Source: Scalesia atractyloides (taxonomy: Eukaryota > Streptophyta > Magnoliopsida > Asterales > Asteraceae). Taken from it: 64,000 nt of DNA. Below, in pieces: positions 46,099-58,729 of the stretch. Each line of letters starts with the position of its first letter. Position 1 is the first letter of the stretch. The DNA is taken from contig CAMTDV010000027.1 in the NCBI GenBank assembly GCA_947069175.1, positions 43,537,369 through 43,601,368 on the forward strand, written 5' to 3'. The notes under the pieces were generated by a model, which did no database searches, was not told the origin of the DNA, and saw only the letters and a program-made list of their open reading frames with translations. Both the position numbers and the translations under genes were made by a program.

Positions 46099-47772
46099 AT
46101 GTCAGAACCAAGACATAACATGGTGGCCTACTTAGATCCGGAAGACAAATTTGCTGAGTACAATGGTATAATGAAGTTTTTGCGTGACTCAAGGATACAT
46201 TATGCTATCACGCACAAGACTACATTATATAAGATGTTGATCAAGGAATTATGGGATTCAGCTAAAGTTGTTGAAGTGAATGGGCAGGAACTTATCCATG
46301 GAAAAGTAAATGACTTGGATGTAGATATCTCTGTTGAAATCATTAACTCGATATTACATCTTGGCGATGATCCAGAAGCTCCATTCTCAGTACCATTAAA
46401 GTGTCAACGTGGATGTTTGCTTAGAATGAAACGTGTTGGAGATTTTCTCGTAGGACAACGAAACAAAGCATGGTTGCCACTCTGATACAAGTTCTTTTTA
46501 CATGTTTTAATTCAGTGTTTGAGCAATAGATGAAGTGGTTATGACATGGCAAATAACAACTTGGTTGGAATGATGATAACTTTGACATTGAACAAACCGT
46601 TTAGTGTTTCAAAGTATATTTTTGCAAACATGAAGGAGAACCTGAGAAGAACCGGATATGGTGGAAATAAGTTTTGGATGTATCCTCATTTTCTTCAAAT
46701 GATCTTAAATGTGCAACATCTGAATCTTCCGAAGAACAACAACAATGTTTTGAAAGTTGAAGTTATGATGGAACATTCGTTGAAAATTTTTAGAGATGTA
46801 GCAGCAAAACGTTACAAGGAAAGCACACCTCCTCGTAAATTGATCGGTTTTCTGGGAAATGATGAATACATTGCATGGCGCCATGATGACAGTGAGTCAG
46901 ATAATGAAGAACAAACTTTAAAGAAGATGATCAAAGATAAGTAATATCGTCAGAAGGGAAAATGTGATGATGATGACGCTAATAATGATGGTAATGATGG
47001 TGCAAGTGATGTAGGTACTACATGTGGTGATAAGAGTAGAAAGAAACAAAGCAAAAAGACTATGGAAACATCGTCAGCAGAACCTAAAATCACACAATCT
47101 ACAACCTCACATCAAGAAACTGTACTAGAACCAGTTGCAGAAGCCCAACCTACTTTTACAACGGAGGAGATTGAACCTGTAATGACGGAACCCACTACAA
47201 CCTCTGAACCACAACCCTCAAATACCACAATAGCTGAAACACCTTCAACTGAAGATGCTCCAATTCAATCACAACCTACTACTTCTTCATTTCAACAATC
47301 CCAGTCCACAACTCATCAACAAAATACAAAACGAAGCAGTCATTTATTCTCTGAAATGGAAAAGGATGAGAAAGCGGATTTTCTGTTCTCTCAATTGCAA
47401 GCTGCATTAATCCAGATTAACAAGCATTCGGAGTTTATGTCTTCAAATCAGAACACAGTTGTCAAACAACAGTTGGAGATAAATTCTTTGAAAGAGACTG
47501 TTAGAAAACAGGATTCTAAAATTGCGCAGTTAAGAAAAGAAAATGAGCGGCTGAAGGCTGCAGATGCTGAAAGGGCAACTCGGCTACAACAGATAAGAGC
47601 AGCTGATAACGCTCAGGGGATTGAGATAAATAGGCTGAAAGAACATAGTGCGACTATACAACGATCTGCCGTAACATTAACTGCTAAACATAACGACTTG
47701 AGAGAATGGTATCATTCTCGTAATGCTACACTGGTAAAGGTTTTAACGGTATTAAAGACGTGTTTGAAATGA
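46099..47772 (+). pseudogene. SIRE-1 ORF3 (post-pol protein of unknown function)
   Basis: This extra gene follows pol in SIRE-like elements, in the place where others carry an env-like ORF. I see no signal peptide or membrane segment, so an envelope role is not supported. The N-terminal part (46099-46485, LYKMLIKELWDSAKVVEVNG) and the middle part (46546-46944, VSKYIFANMKENL, FWMYPHFLQMIL) match SIRE-2 ORF3 in order. A Ser/Thr/Pro/Gln-rich linker is followed by a coiled coil (about 47390-47700, LRKENERLKAADAERATRL). Breaks lie at 46483, near 46530 and at 46942. The ATG at 46099 is the first in frame. TGA ends it at 47770-47772. Confidence 0.6.
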
Positions 47773-48110
47773 GTAGAAAGCGAGTGAACATTCTGTGGAA
47801 TGAAAGATGCAAAGTACATGAGATCAAACATAAACATGATCAGGATAATGAAGTCCCTGGCAATCCTGATGCTTCAGTCTCATCCTCACAACCAAAAGTT
47901 TCTGTTCAACTCCAGTGGTAGAGTCTAATGTACAACAGATCGTGACCAATTCAGTTACCTCCAATGACACTCAAGAGGAAACAGGAAAGGTTTGATGTTT
48001 CTAGAAGATATTGAAGACCTGACAATCAATCAATGTTGGATTGAAGATTTTCAGGTTTTATTGATACAATAGGCAATTCAGAATGAAAACCAAAGACCAA
48101 GCAACATCCA

Positions 48111-48119
48111 AGGGGGAAG
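48111..48119 (+). promoter_or_regulatory. Polypurine tract before SIRE-1 3' LTR
   Basis: AGGGGGAAG precedes the LTR start TGTTGATAC by two bases. It is the third such tract in the element. Confidence 0.75.
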
Positions 48120-48121
48120 TT

Positions 48122-48878
48122 TGTTGATACACTTTTGCGTCTGTCGCTTGTTCTTAGTTATGTTTGTAATTGTACGGTCTTTGTTTATTGTGTCTGTATA
48201 GTTTAGTCGTGTTGACCAAATCAAGATATCCTCCTATCTTGATTTGGTACGATGATTAGTTTGTCTGTGTTGTGAAATAGTTGCATGTGTGCATACTGTC
48301 GAGTCTTGTGTATGTCATGTATGTTGGCACGCTATCCGAAGAACACTTCCAAGTACGAACGAGAAGTGCTTCGTACGAGCAAGATTGTTGCTCGTACGAG
48401 CCATATACCATTCGTACGAGTGATTCTCCATTCGTACGAGTGGCTCATTTCAACAAGCATCTTGCTTGATTCGTAGGAGCCAATTCATGTTCGTACGAGC
48501 CATGGGTCGTTCGTACGAGCATCCTTTTGGAGAATGTTCTTCTTGACTAATAGTGTTTCGTACGGCCAGCAACATTCTTCGTACTGTTGCTAGGTGTGGA
48601 CAATATATAAACAGACATGCACTTCTCAGTTTATGTTATACACTAGAGAGAGACACTGAAGCACAAGAGCACAGAGAGTATATCCTGAGTTGAGTCTGTA
48701 TGAACACTGTTTGTTTACGTTTGTTCTAGTTCTCTTCTGTTAATCAAGATAGTGAATATGCGGTTATCTTGTGTTTCTACTTTGCTTTGGTTTGCTTACT
48801 TATATGGATTCCACACTCGTATGTGTGTTGCATAAAAAAGGGAAGTAGGTTAATCTTGATCCTCCAAGTGGACCTACA
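48122..48878 (+). mobile_element. SIRE-1 3' LTR
   Basis: It starts TGTTGATACAC and ends in CA at about 48878, where family B ORF1 text begins. TATATAAA lies at 48604-48611. A TCGTACGA cluster sits in U3. No matching 5' LTR or primer site is present ahead of gag at 36874, so the element has lost its left end. Confidence 0.75.
48371..48520 (+). repeat. TCGTACGA cluster 4, in SIRE-1 LTR U3
   Basis: TCGTACGAG starts at 48371, 48392, 48412, 48432, 48471 (TCGTAGGAG), 48491 and 48511, with steps of 20, 21 or 39. Weaker copies go on to about 48585. It lies 85-230 bases ahead of the TATA box. Confidence 0.9.
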
Positions 48879-49030
48879 CACAACCACAACCTCCGCCACC
48901 TCTTGAGGCCATTAATGAGGCCTTTTAGCAGATGAAAGAAATGCAACAACAGGTTGAGAAGACAAAGAAGAAGACAAATAAGTTCTTCAAGAAACTTTCC
49001 AAGTTAGTTAAAGGAAAGAAGGACGAGTGA
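48879..49030 (+). pseudogene. B2 ORF1, C-terminal fragment
   Basis: Matches 20300-20455 of B1 (LEAINEAF, KTNKFFKKLSKLVKGKKDE, TGA at 49028-49030). It shares the in-frame TAG after the Glu-Ala-Phe/Leu part. The rest of ORF1, the primer site and the 5' LTR of B2 are missing at the SIRE-1 boundary. Confidence 0.8.
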
Positions 49031-50211
49031 AGTTTCTTCTATTTTTATGTTTTGTAAGCCTTTCTTTAGTCCCTACGTGGACATGTTATTTCTTTTAGTC
49101 CCTGCAAGGACAATTAGTTTAATTTATTGCAAGTTTTGTTTAAGGCAAGTATTGTAATTTTCTATTGTTATTTAATGAAATAATTGGAATTATATATAAT
49201 ATATATATGTGTGTGTGTGCATAATCATTTCGTCCTCTTCAAGCGATTGTCTTGATTTTAACTCAAATTTATGATCCGCTATATAATTCCAAAAGATCTT
49301 CTTAATGGTTTTGATTAGCCAATTGGTAAAGTCCATATTAATTGGAAAATTTTAAAAGATAGTTAAGGATGAATAGCCCTTCTATCATGATAGTTAAGGA
49401 AGATTGTACCTTCTATCCGTAGGTGGTGAACTACGTTCAAGCCTCGAAGTCGTTAAGGTCAAATGAAACCATGACTATTATTAATATACCATTAAGATAA
49501 TTTTGTGTTAACATTCAAGCAATGTTTATACTCCTGGTAGTGTGACTTGAGGAACCACACTCGCCGTCTAGGTAATGGACTACGTCCCAACCTTATAGCC
49601 TATGTGATCAAATTTGATCCCGACTAATATCATCAATGCGATGATAATAATTAACATCCGTTAATGATGAAGTGCCTACGGGCTATGATTTAACACCCAT
49701 TAGCGATGAATTGCCTACGAGCAATACTATATTATCAATTAAGACAATGACAGTTGTAACCTTATGGTTCCTTGTCCAAGGTGGTGAGCTATGCTCAAGG
49801 CTCATAGTCTATAGGATCAATGAGATTATGACTAATATCATCAATACGATGATTAACTATCTTGACATCTTAGGTGATGTTAATTGATTTGCCTAAAGCC
49901 ATATTATATTGTCAAATATGACAATGATAGCTGTGACTTTATGATCCACTGTCCAATAATATATGGACTACGTCCAAATTTAGAAACCTTTTGATGGTCC
50001 CTTTGAGACCTACGCCAATTATACCTAAAATATCTCAAAGAATATTCATTTAAAATGTTAAGCCTAACAGTTGTATTTCTATGCAGACTGGCTCAAATAG
50101 GCAATGGATATATATATATATATATATATATCCAAACTTTATAGCCTATATGATTATTAATGTCATGGCTAATGTATGTTTAATTTAGTGCTTAGTACCA
50201 AAACTTCAGAG
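49031..50211 (+). other. B2 structured spacer
   Basis: Counterpart of 20456-21617. The inverted repeats are kept, including GATCAAATTTGATC. Two TA runs lie near 49192-49208 and 50109-50132. Confidence 0.7.
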
Positions 50212-51400
50212 ATGGCTAACTCATATGAGGCACAAAGTAGTCGCCGTGTTAATAATACTGACAACGCTGAAAACATAGCCATCAATACTGATGATTTCCA
50301 AGCTCACATTGATGCAACTGTTGGAAAGGCCATGGAAAAATTTAACGAATCGAACGCTACTCGCTCCAAATCTTTATCTATTCCACCATCTTTAGCTCGA
50401 AAGGAGAGCTATGTTCACTCATCAAATACGAAGAGTGAACCAAAGAAAGTAGAGTTTCATGATAGGTCCCGTTCTTCCAAAGACGGATGTACCTATAAGT
50501 ACTTTGTCTCCTGCAAGTCTTGAGACTTTAACGGAGAAAAGGGGCTATAGAAGCCTTGAGATGGCTCGACGAAATGGAAACTATTGTAGATATCGGCGGT
50601 TGTGCTAATAAGGATGTGGTGAATTTTGTATCCCAATCCTTTAAGGGCAATGCCCTAATATGGTGGAAGGCTATGGTCTAGTCAACATGAGAGGTGCACC
50701 TGTATAACTTGGGATGGTCCAAGTTTGCGGACCTTGTCAAGAAAACTTACTGCCTACCTCATGAGGTGGAGAAGATAGAGTCAGATTTTCTGACTCTTAC
50801 AATGAAGAATGGATTGTCGGAAGTATGTTACTGACTTTAATTCCCTATCCAGATTGTTATCTAATCTGATTTAACTAAACCCAAACGCATTGCACATTTC
50901 ATAAATGGGTTAGCGCCTGAGATTAAAGGCATGGTGAAGGCTACTCAGCCTACTACTGGTCTGCTGTTGACCTATCTCTCTCTCTCGCCTTTGATTTGGT
51001 AAGACAAAAGTCAGTCAAGACTGAGACTGACGGGAAGAGGAAGAGAGAGGATAATAACTCCCAGAGATCAAAAAAGAAGAATAAGGGGAGATTTGGGTTT
51101 AAAAAGAACCAAGATAGCTCGAGCGAGAAACCGACATGCAAAGCTTGCAAACATAGGCACTGAGGATAGTGTAATTCTGACCCACAGGCTAAACCCTGTG
51201 GTATCTACAAGAAAAAGGGGCATAATACCCTAGAATGCAGGGATCTTAAGGATGTCGTCTGCTACGATTATAATGAAAAAGGACATATTAAGACTAACTA
51301 CCCTAAGCATCCCAAGAGTAACAATACAAAGCCTGGAGAGGCTAAGAAAGGAAACGCACGTGCATTTCAGATGAATGCTAGGGAGGCCGTTAATGACAAC
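50212..51400 (+). pseudogene. B2 gag
   Basis: Gag starts MANSYEAQSSRRVNNTD at 50212. Capsid-like text follows in broken frames, with TAG at 50679-50681 shared with B1. The zinc knuckle (51260-51301) has two of its three Cys changed to Tyr (CYDYNEKGHIKTNY) by G-to-A changes, so nucleic-acid binding is lost here but not in B1. Confidence 0.82.
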
Positions 51401-54400
51401 AACGTCATAACAGTACATTCCTTATCAATGACGTATATGCTAGAGTTCTTTTTTATTTAGGTTCGAATAAGTCATTTGTAGACCATAAGAGTAGCAAACT
51501 ATTAAACTTACTCATAAGAACTCTAGACATAATTTATGAGGTCGAACTTGCTGACGGAACCTTAGAAATAACATCTTCCATTCTTGATGGATGTTTTATA
51601 TCCAACGAAATTGGCGGGGTTCGACGTAGTCTTAGGCATGGATTGGTTATCCCATAACCAAGCCCACATTGCCTTTGATAAGAAATTCATCAAAATTAAA
51701 ACCCCATCTAGTGAAATTCTCACCATTCTTGGAGATTCACACTATGGGTTGCCAGACAAAGTGTCATTGCATAAGGCATCCAAGTGTCTAGGGAAAGGTT
51801 GTGTCATCTACATGGCACAAGTAACTATTAACGAGCAAAAGCTAAAGATTAAAGACCTTTCAGTCATTTCTGAATATCCCGATGTCTTCCCTAAAGAATT
51901 ACCAGGTTTACCTCCAAATAGGCAAGTGGAGTTAGGATTGACATCCTATCAAGAGCGGAACCTGTTGCAAGAGCTCCCTATCGGCTAGCACCAACAGAAA
52001 TGAATGAAGTGAAAATACAATTAGACGAACTTTTAGAGAAAGGCTTCATTCAGCCTAGTTCCTCACCTCGGGGAGCTCCGATCCTTTTCGTTAAGAAGAA
52101 GGACAGTTCAATGCAGATGTGCATTGATTACGGCGAACTTAACAAGATAACGATCAAGAATCGTTATCCTCTGCCCAGGATCGATGACTTGTTCGATCAA
52201 CTTCAAGGGGCTAGTTACTTCTCTAAATTGACTTGAGATCGGGATATCATCAACTGAAGGTTAGAAGGAGGATGTTCCCAAGATTGCCATCATGACCCGT
52301 TATGGTCATTATGAATTTCTGGTGATGTCTTTTGGGCTTACAAATGTACCTGCAACATTCATGGATATCATGAATAGAGTCTTCAAACCGTATCAGGATA
52401 AGTTTGTCATTGTCTTCATAGACGACATACTTATCTACTCTTGTAATCAAGTTGATCACAAGAAAAATCTTCGGTGCATCTTAGAGTTTCTAAGACAAGA
52501 GAAGCTTTATGCTAAGTTCTCTAAGTGCAAGTTTTGGCTTAGAGAAGTCCAGTTTCTTTGACATGGTGTAAGTGAGAGCGGTATCCAAGTGGATTCTGCC
52601 AAATTTGAAGCAATGATGAATTGGGAAGTACCCAAAACTCCATCGGAGATTCGTAGTTTCTTAGGATTGGCCGGTTTATAGGAGATTCATTGAGAACTTT
52701 TCAAGAATAGCCACTCCTTTAACTACCTTGACCCAAAATAATGTCAACTTTGACTGGGGTCCAAAATAACAAGAATCTTTTGAAATTCTAAAACATAAGT
52801 TGAGTAATGCTCCTGTGTTATCTCTACTTAAGGGTATTGAGGATTTTGTTGTATATTGTGATGCCTCACGCACTGGCATGGGTTGCGTGCTAATGCAAAG
52901 AGACAAAATGATTGCTTATGTTTCACGATAATTAAAGGTGCACGAAAGGAGTTACACCACCCATGACTTGGAATTGGGTGCTGTTGTATTTGCACTTAAG
53001 TTGTGAAGACATTACCTATATGGCACAAAGTGTATTATATACACTAACCATAAGAGTATCTAGGATCTATTCAATCAAAAGGATTTGAACATGCGACAGC
53101 GTAGTTGGATGGAAACGCTTAATAATTATGATTGCGAAATTCGCTATCATCTCGGCAAGGCAAATGTCGTTGCTGACTCCTTGAGTCACAAGGAAAGGGT
53201 TAAGCCTACTAGGATTAACACCAAGAGCATTGAGCTCAGCAATAGCTTGAATGAGAAGCTATTAAATGCATAAAAGCAAGCCCTGTTAGAGGCTAATATT
53301 TCTAATGAAGGATTAGGCAAAACTGTTGATCAGTTAGTGCCTAGAAACGATGGGATCCTTAGATTTAATGGCAGAATCTGGGTTCCAATCTTTAGAGGAC
53401 TTAGGGACCTAATCCTCCAAAAAGCGCATAATTCGAGATACTCAGTTCACCCAGGTGGTGACAAGATGTATCAAGATTTGAAGAAGAATTATTAGTGGAT
53501 GGGTTTAAAGAAATCCATAGCCACTTACGTAGCTAAGTGTCTAACGTGTTCGCAGGTTAAAGCCGAACATCAGAAACCGTTAGGACTTCTACAACAGCTT
53601 GAGATTCCCACTTGGAAATGGGAAATCGTAACCATGGATTTGATTACCGAATTACCTAAGACCAAACGTGGTAATGACACAATTTGGGTATTGTGGATAG
53701 GCTAACTAAGTCAACACATTTCTTACCAATTAAAGAGACTTATAATTCTGACAAGTTTGCTATGTTATATGTGAACGAGATTGTAGCCCTGCATGGCGTG
53801 CCGATATCTATTGTACCTAATAGAGATACTAGATAAAATCTCACTTTTGGAAAAGTTTCCAACAATCATTAGGCACAAGATTAAACTTTAGTACGGCTTA
53901 CCATCCATAAACTGATGGACAGAGTGAGCGTACTATCCAGACTTTGGAAGACATGCTTAAAGCATGTGTGATTTATTTAGGCGGAAGTTGGGACAACCAC
54001 TTACCCCCAATAGAATTCTCCTATAATAATAGTTATCATACAAGCATCAAGGCTGCTCCATTTGAAGTCTTGTATGGGAGAAAATGTAGAGCGCCTGTCT
54101 GTTAGGCTGAAGTAAGGGAAGCCCAACTGTCTGGACCCGAAATTATCCGACCATGGATAAGATAATATAAATCTATGATCATCTCAAAGCTGCCCGTGAT
54201 AGGCAGAAAAGTTATGCAGACAAGAGGCGAAAACCTCTTAAGTTTCAAATAGGGGACAAAGTCTTGTTAAAGGGGTCGCTCTAGAAAGGTGTGATGCGCT
54301 TTGGAAAGAAGGGCAAGTTGAGCCCGAGATATATTGGACCATTTGAGGTAATCGAATATGTCAGTTCTATAACTTATAAGCTTAAGTTGCCCGAGGAACT

Positions 54401-54690
54401 CAGTGGAATCCATGATGTGTTCCACATATCTAATCTGAAGAAATGTCTAGCCGATGAGTCGTTAGAAATGTCATATCAAGATGTGCAAATTGATAAAAGC
54501 CTAAGGTTCATTGTGAAACCAATTTCGATCAAGGATCGACAGGTTAAAAAGCTCTGAAGAAAGTTCATACCTATTGTAAAGGTTAAGTGGGATGCCTGTC
54601 GAGGCCCCGAGTATACATGGGAGGTTAAGTCCACTATGCGACAAACATACCCCCATCTTTTTGAATAAAATCTCCAGGTCGAAATTTCTT
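51401..54690 (+). pseudogene. B2 pol with chromodomain region
   Basis: Same domain order as B1. The reverse-transcriptase motif FIDD is intact (52415-52426), unlike B1. Shared lesions with B1 are the frameshift ending at TGA 52234-52236, TGA 53004-53006 (RNase H), TAG 53061-53063, TAA 53271-53273, the integrase frameshift ending at TAA 53703-53705 and TAA 53908-53910. Private lesions include a frameshift near 51930 and a small deletion near 52675. The C-terminal domain (FGKKGKLSPRYIGPFEVIEYV) is better kept than the chromodomain after it. Confidence 0.88.
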
Positions 54691-54705
54691 TTAAGGGGGT
54701 GAGGA

Positions 54706-57477
54706 TGTAACACCTCATGAATTCAGATCCGGTTACATTCTATCACGTGTATATACTCACGGATGAAGCCTCGAATTAATTAGCCGCTCATATCGCACAA
54801 ACGTGTCCAATTTGCATATTTTCCATATGTCGGACCGTAAGCTACGGTTCCAAACCGTAAGCTACGGTTCAACTATGCGGTTCAAGAATCCAACCTGACC
54901 GTAACCTACGGTCAAGGACCGTAAGTTACGGTCCAGACTTGCTGAATTATCTTTATATCAAGCTACGGTCTGGCGACCGTAGCCTATGGCGAAGTTCTAA
55001 ACTCTCTTTCTATTATTATTTGAACTTTCAACAAATCACCCGGAGACCCTTGGACTTCATTATTTTCATATTTCTTACATAATCAAGCCCTTTCTCGACC
55101 CAAACGACTCCCGGTTGATGTGATATCTTTTGATTAACCATCCTTGAGAGCTCCGCATCATCACCGAACCTTAAACTTTACTAATGTAAGTGATTTAACC
55201 TGTAAAACCATAAGAACTCGTAGTTATCGCATTCTAAGCTTGTAACCACTTAAAACTCACTAAAAGCACATATTATAACACACATTAATGTCTGGGTATT
55301 CACACTCTTCATCAGTGTGCCACATGTTAAACGAGAAAAATTAGTTGGGTCATTGTGTCAATGGATATGGTCAAGGGACAATTCATAAAACTATATTCTT
55401 TGAGGGACTAAAAGTGTCAACATGCTAAATTCTACCAAGTTGCCACATATCTTGCAATATGCTAGCCTCTTGCAGTTCTTGACACCTATTTAACCGCTTG
55501 TACTGATCCTACAACACCTCTGACACCTGGCATCATCCTCATTCATCCCCTTGCACTATAAATAACCCATCAATTTCACTCCATTCCTTGCTCATTCCTC
55601 TTCTCCTCTCTATTACACTCTTGGAAGTTCTTAGTCATCTAGGAGCATCCCAGTGAGTTCTAAACTTTCTCTTGGATCACTTGTAAGTGTTCAATCTCTG
55701 TTCTTTTCTTTTATAGATTTTAATAGCCAAAAGTCAAGCATTTTCGATAAACGCTTTGACTTTCGGCTATAACCATTATGGTCTAATTGTTCAAAATGAA
55801 CATGGCTAGTGATCATAGTTAGGTAGGTATTAATCCCTTAGAAGGGCACCTCCTAAGAATCACGTTTATTAGGTCAAAGCTAAGGTTTTAAAAAGTCAAA
55901 CGGGTCAGATTATATAAATATTATCATATGAGTTTATATATGATATAAATATGTTTTAACACTTAAAAAAGTTGGTAATAATTATTAGAACATGTGGGAA
56001 CATGTTCGGGGCTCGTCAATTCCAATCCTAGGGTCGGTTCACAACCGAAAGTCACAAAGTTTGACTTCTTCTTTGACTTTCGATTCTGACCGATTTAGAT
56101 TAGTTTACTACTGATTTATGGTTGCATTATGATAGTAATATAGTCTAGCATAAGCCTCTGAGGTTATATTACATGATCATAATTATAATCTGAGTTTATG
56201 CACAAGTTCCGCTAATCTGTCAAACTTTGACTAAAATGCCCTTTTTAGATAAAAAAGGTTTTAATCAACAATGAACTTGCAAATGAATTACCTGTTGATA
56301 TGTTAATATAATTAACATATTATGATGCTATTATTATCATCATAAACTGAGTTTTATTATAATATCGTAAATTATGCTTTTAAAAGGACCAAAATGCCCT
56401 TTCGGTGCATAGTTTGGTCCTAAACCATAAACTACACTTATGTTTGACATGTTACTGATAATATAATCTAGCGTATCGTACTGTTTTGATTCTTTAAGAT
56501 AGCCAATCTAAGTCTATGACTTAAATAGGACTGTTAACATTCTAATTGGTTAATTTATGCCATCATTCCAGACTAGAAGCCTTCCAGTAAACGCTATCTA
56601 CACTTATCTATTGATTGAACGGCTGAGTTAATATAAACTTTGCATTTAAAGTCAGGCACTAGCTTAGGTAATTACTTTTAACTTGGCTTGGGATACAGTA
56701 AATTATTACCTCTTGGTCGGGAATGGGATCAATCGAATGTCGGATTGTGGCTAGTATATCCGCATATTCTGTTTTGATCAGTTTTGTTTGATAACTTAAA
56801 AATTAGGGGTTAACGACCATGTCCTGGATATCCTCGGCTCATTAAAGTTACTAGTGGCCACGACCAAAAGCACGGGTGTAGGCATACACTTGACAGATGC
56901 AAATGCTAAAATATATTACCAACATATTGGGGATAGCTTATTTGTGGGTTTATAAGTGGTGTGTCAGTTAATCATGTCTCGGTTTCTATACTAGGCCCCA
57001 TAAGTATTGACAAACATGTGAATCTGTATACAAGGTTAAAAGTTTAACTTTCCCAAGTTATAAAAGATTTTTATGTGCCTTGTGCACTTAAATCAATTTT
57101 TGAAATTTTTTTCAAAACGAGTCAGTTAATTGTATTTAAAAGTGAAAGCTGACGTATTTTTAAAAGACTAAGTTGGAGGTAGAATACGAAATAGGCTGGA
57201 AGTTGCTTGGTAGTGATATAAGAGGATCTTGCAAATCCTTAGATCTGCCTAAAGTCCGTTATACATATTTTGTACATTTTACGATCCGCATGTGGATCTT
57301 TAGTTACAAACCGTCTGTATATTATTTTCAAACTTTGGAAAGTTTGGTTTGTAATAGTATTTTAAACTCTAAGACTTCAGCTGTGCTGTGTTAATTGACT
57401 ATGATGACATCAACTTACGTCACGGTACTTCCCCACCCGGGCCCACCAGGATTTGGTTGGAAATTCGGGGTGTGACA
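54706..57477 (+). mobile_element. B2 3' LTR, full ends
   Basis: The tract AAGGGGGTGAGGA precedes TGTAACACCTC, and the LTR ends TGTGACA at 57477, a length of 2772 bases. TATAAATA is at 55557-55564. It lacks a block present at about 27890-28265 of the B1 3' LTR. It is the best reference copy for both LTR ends. Confidence 0.9.
54833..54990 (+). repeat. Dyad array in B2 LTR U3
   Basis: Full dyads start at 54833, 54853, 54897 and 54917, so they come as pairs 20 bases apart. A half dyad is at 54961 and a sixth, damaged one at 54975. GACCGTAACCTACGGTC and GACCGTAAGTTACGGTC are perfect 7-base inverted repeats with three-base centres. Confidence 0.88.
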
Positions 57478-58225
57478 GGTGTATATTACAAAAATCTTAG
57501 GAAAAATATGTGATCCAAAATACTTCTTAAGTTTCTCAATTAGGCTGGTGTTTCTCACAAGATCCTAACCCTATATATACTAACACATACATGTGCATGT
57601 TATGCATCGAAAGTTATAAAAGAAAGATCAGATTGTATCTAAAAATAGAAATGTATTACTTTTGGCTGACTTGGTTTTAAAAACAATGTATATCGAAGTG
57701 TAGATAAAATAAGTATGTTGTGACAGTGATTTCTAAATTTTATAAAATATTATATCATTAAAGTTAAAAAACAAACAAAAGATGTTCAAAGTATTTATAT
57801 TACTAAAATATCAAAATCATATTCAATATCTTTGCATTTTAACATATTATATATTAAAAAAACAATGTCATATTGACAATGTCAACCAATGTATTTACAC
57901 AAGATCGAGTGGGAATCCACAACTTTCAATTAATCCAAGTAATTCAAAAAGATGTATATAAATTTGAAAACTTATAGGCACTCTAGCCAAATGACACATA
58001 TTGCTCAATAGCGCTTCTTTACATTGTTTTTTCAAGTCTTTTATGTGTACCTGCTTAATTTGCACATATCACTTAAATAAATGAAGTACAACATTATGTC
58101 ATTACATTTAATAATAAAATTTTCAGTTAAGTATATGATATGTACCTTATATATATGGTATGTTGTTAATTTTACTCATTTATTTAAAATATATTATATA
58201 AATAAAAGAGAAAGAATTTTAATAA
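57478..58225. other. AT-rich interval right of B2
   Basis: No gene, RNA gene or element end is recognised. It may be the old flank into which B2 was inserted. Confidence 0.5.
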
Positions 58226-58244
58226 AAAATATATATGTTAATTT

Positions 58245-58400
58245 ACCCTATATATAAACCCACCCATCAAACACATGTTTTTTTTTCTCTCTCTTTGTAT
58301 CTTTCAACACTCTCTCTAAAACTTAATCTATCTCATTCTCTGAAATGAAGGCGCTATACCATCCACCAAAAGGGATCATTGAAATTCGACCGTTTTGAAA
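58245..58400 (+). promoter_or_regulatory. Possible gene start: TATA and pyrimidine-rich leader
   Basis: CCTATATATAAACCC at about 58247 is followed by a CT-rich leader and ATG at 58344, whose frame (MKALYHPPKGIIEIRPF) stops after 17 codons. This looks like a plant promoter and 5' UTR. No matching coding region is recognised. A 27-base tandem duplication (GCTGGAACTTTTCACGAAAT) lies at about 58422-58473. Confidence 0.3.
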
Positions 58401-58729
58401 ATCGGATACAAACATTTATAAGCTGGAACTTTTCACGAAATATGTATGCTGGAACTTTTCACGAAATATGTATCTATGAAGGGTAAATATTTATTATTCA
58501 TATTCATCTCTTGTCTTAATTAAACAAAATTGATATAATTAATTTTATATTTTGTAAATTACTAATCCTAAACATGAAACTAACTTAGTATTTAATTTAA
58601 GACAATACAATAAGTTAGGCTAAGTTATATAAGTTGAAAGGACCTAATTTAATTTAAATAATATAAAAGTTGAAGGGGATCAAGTTGTACATGTTATACC
58701 TTTAAACAAATTAAAGGCAGACAACAGGG

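Noticed and set aside
46099..47772. Envelope protein gene
   Set aside because: Position suggests it, but no signal peptide, membrane segment or cleavage site is seen.
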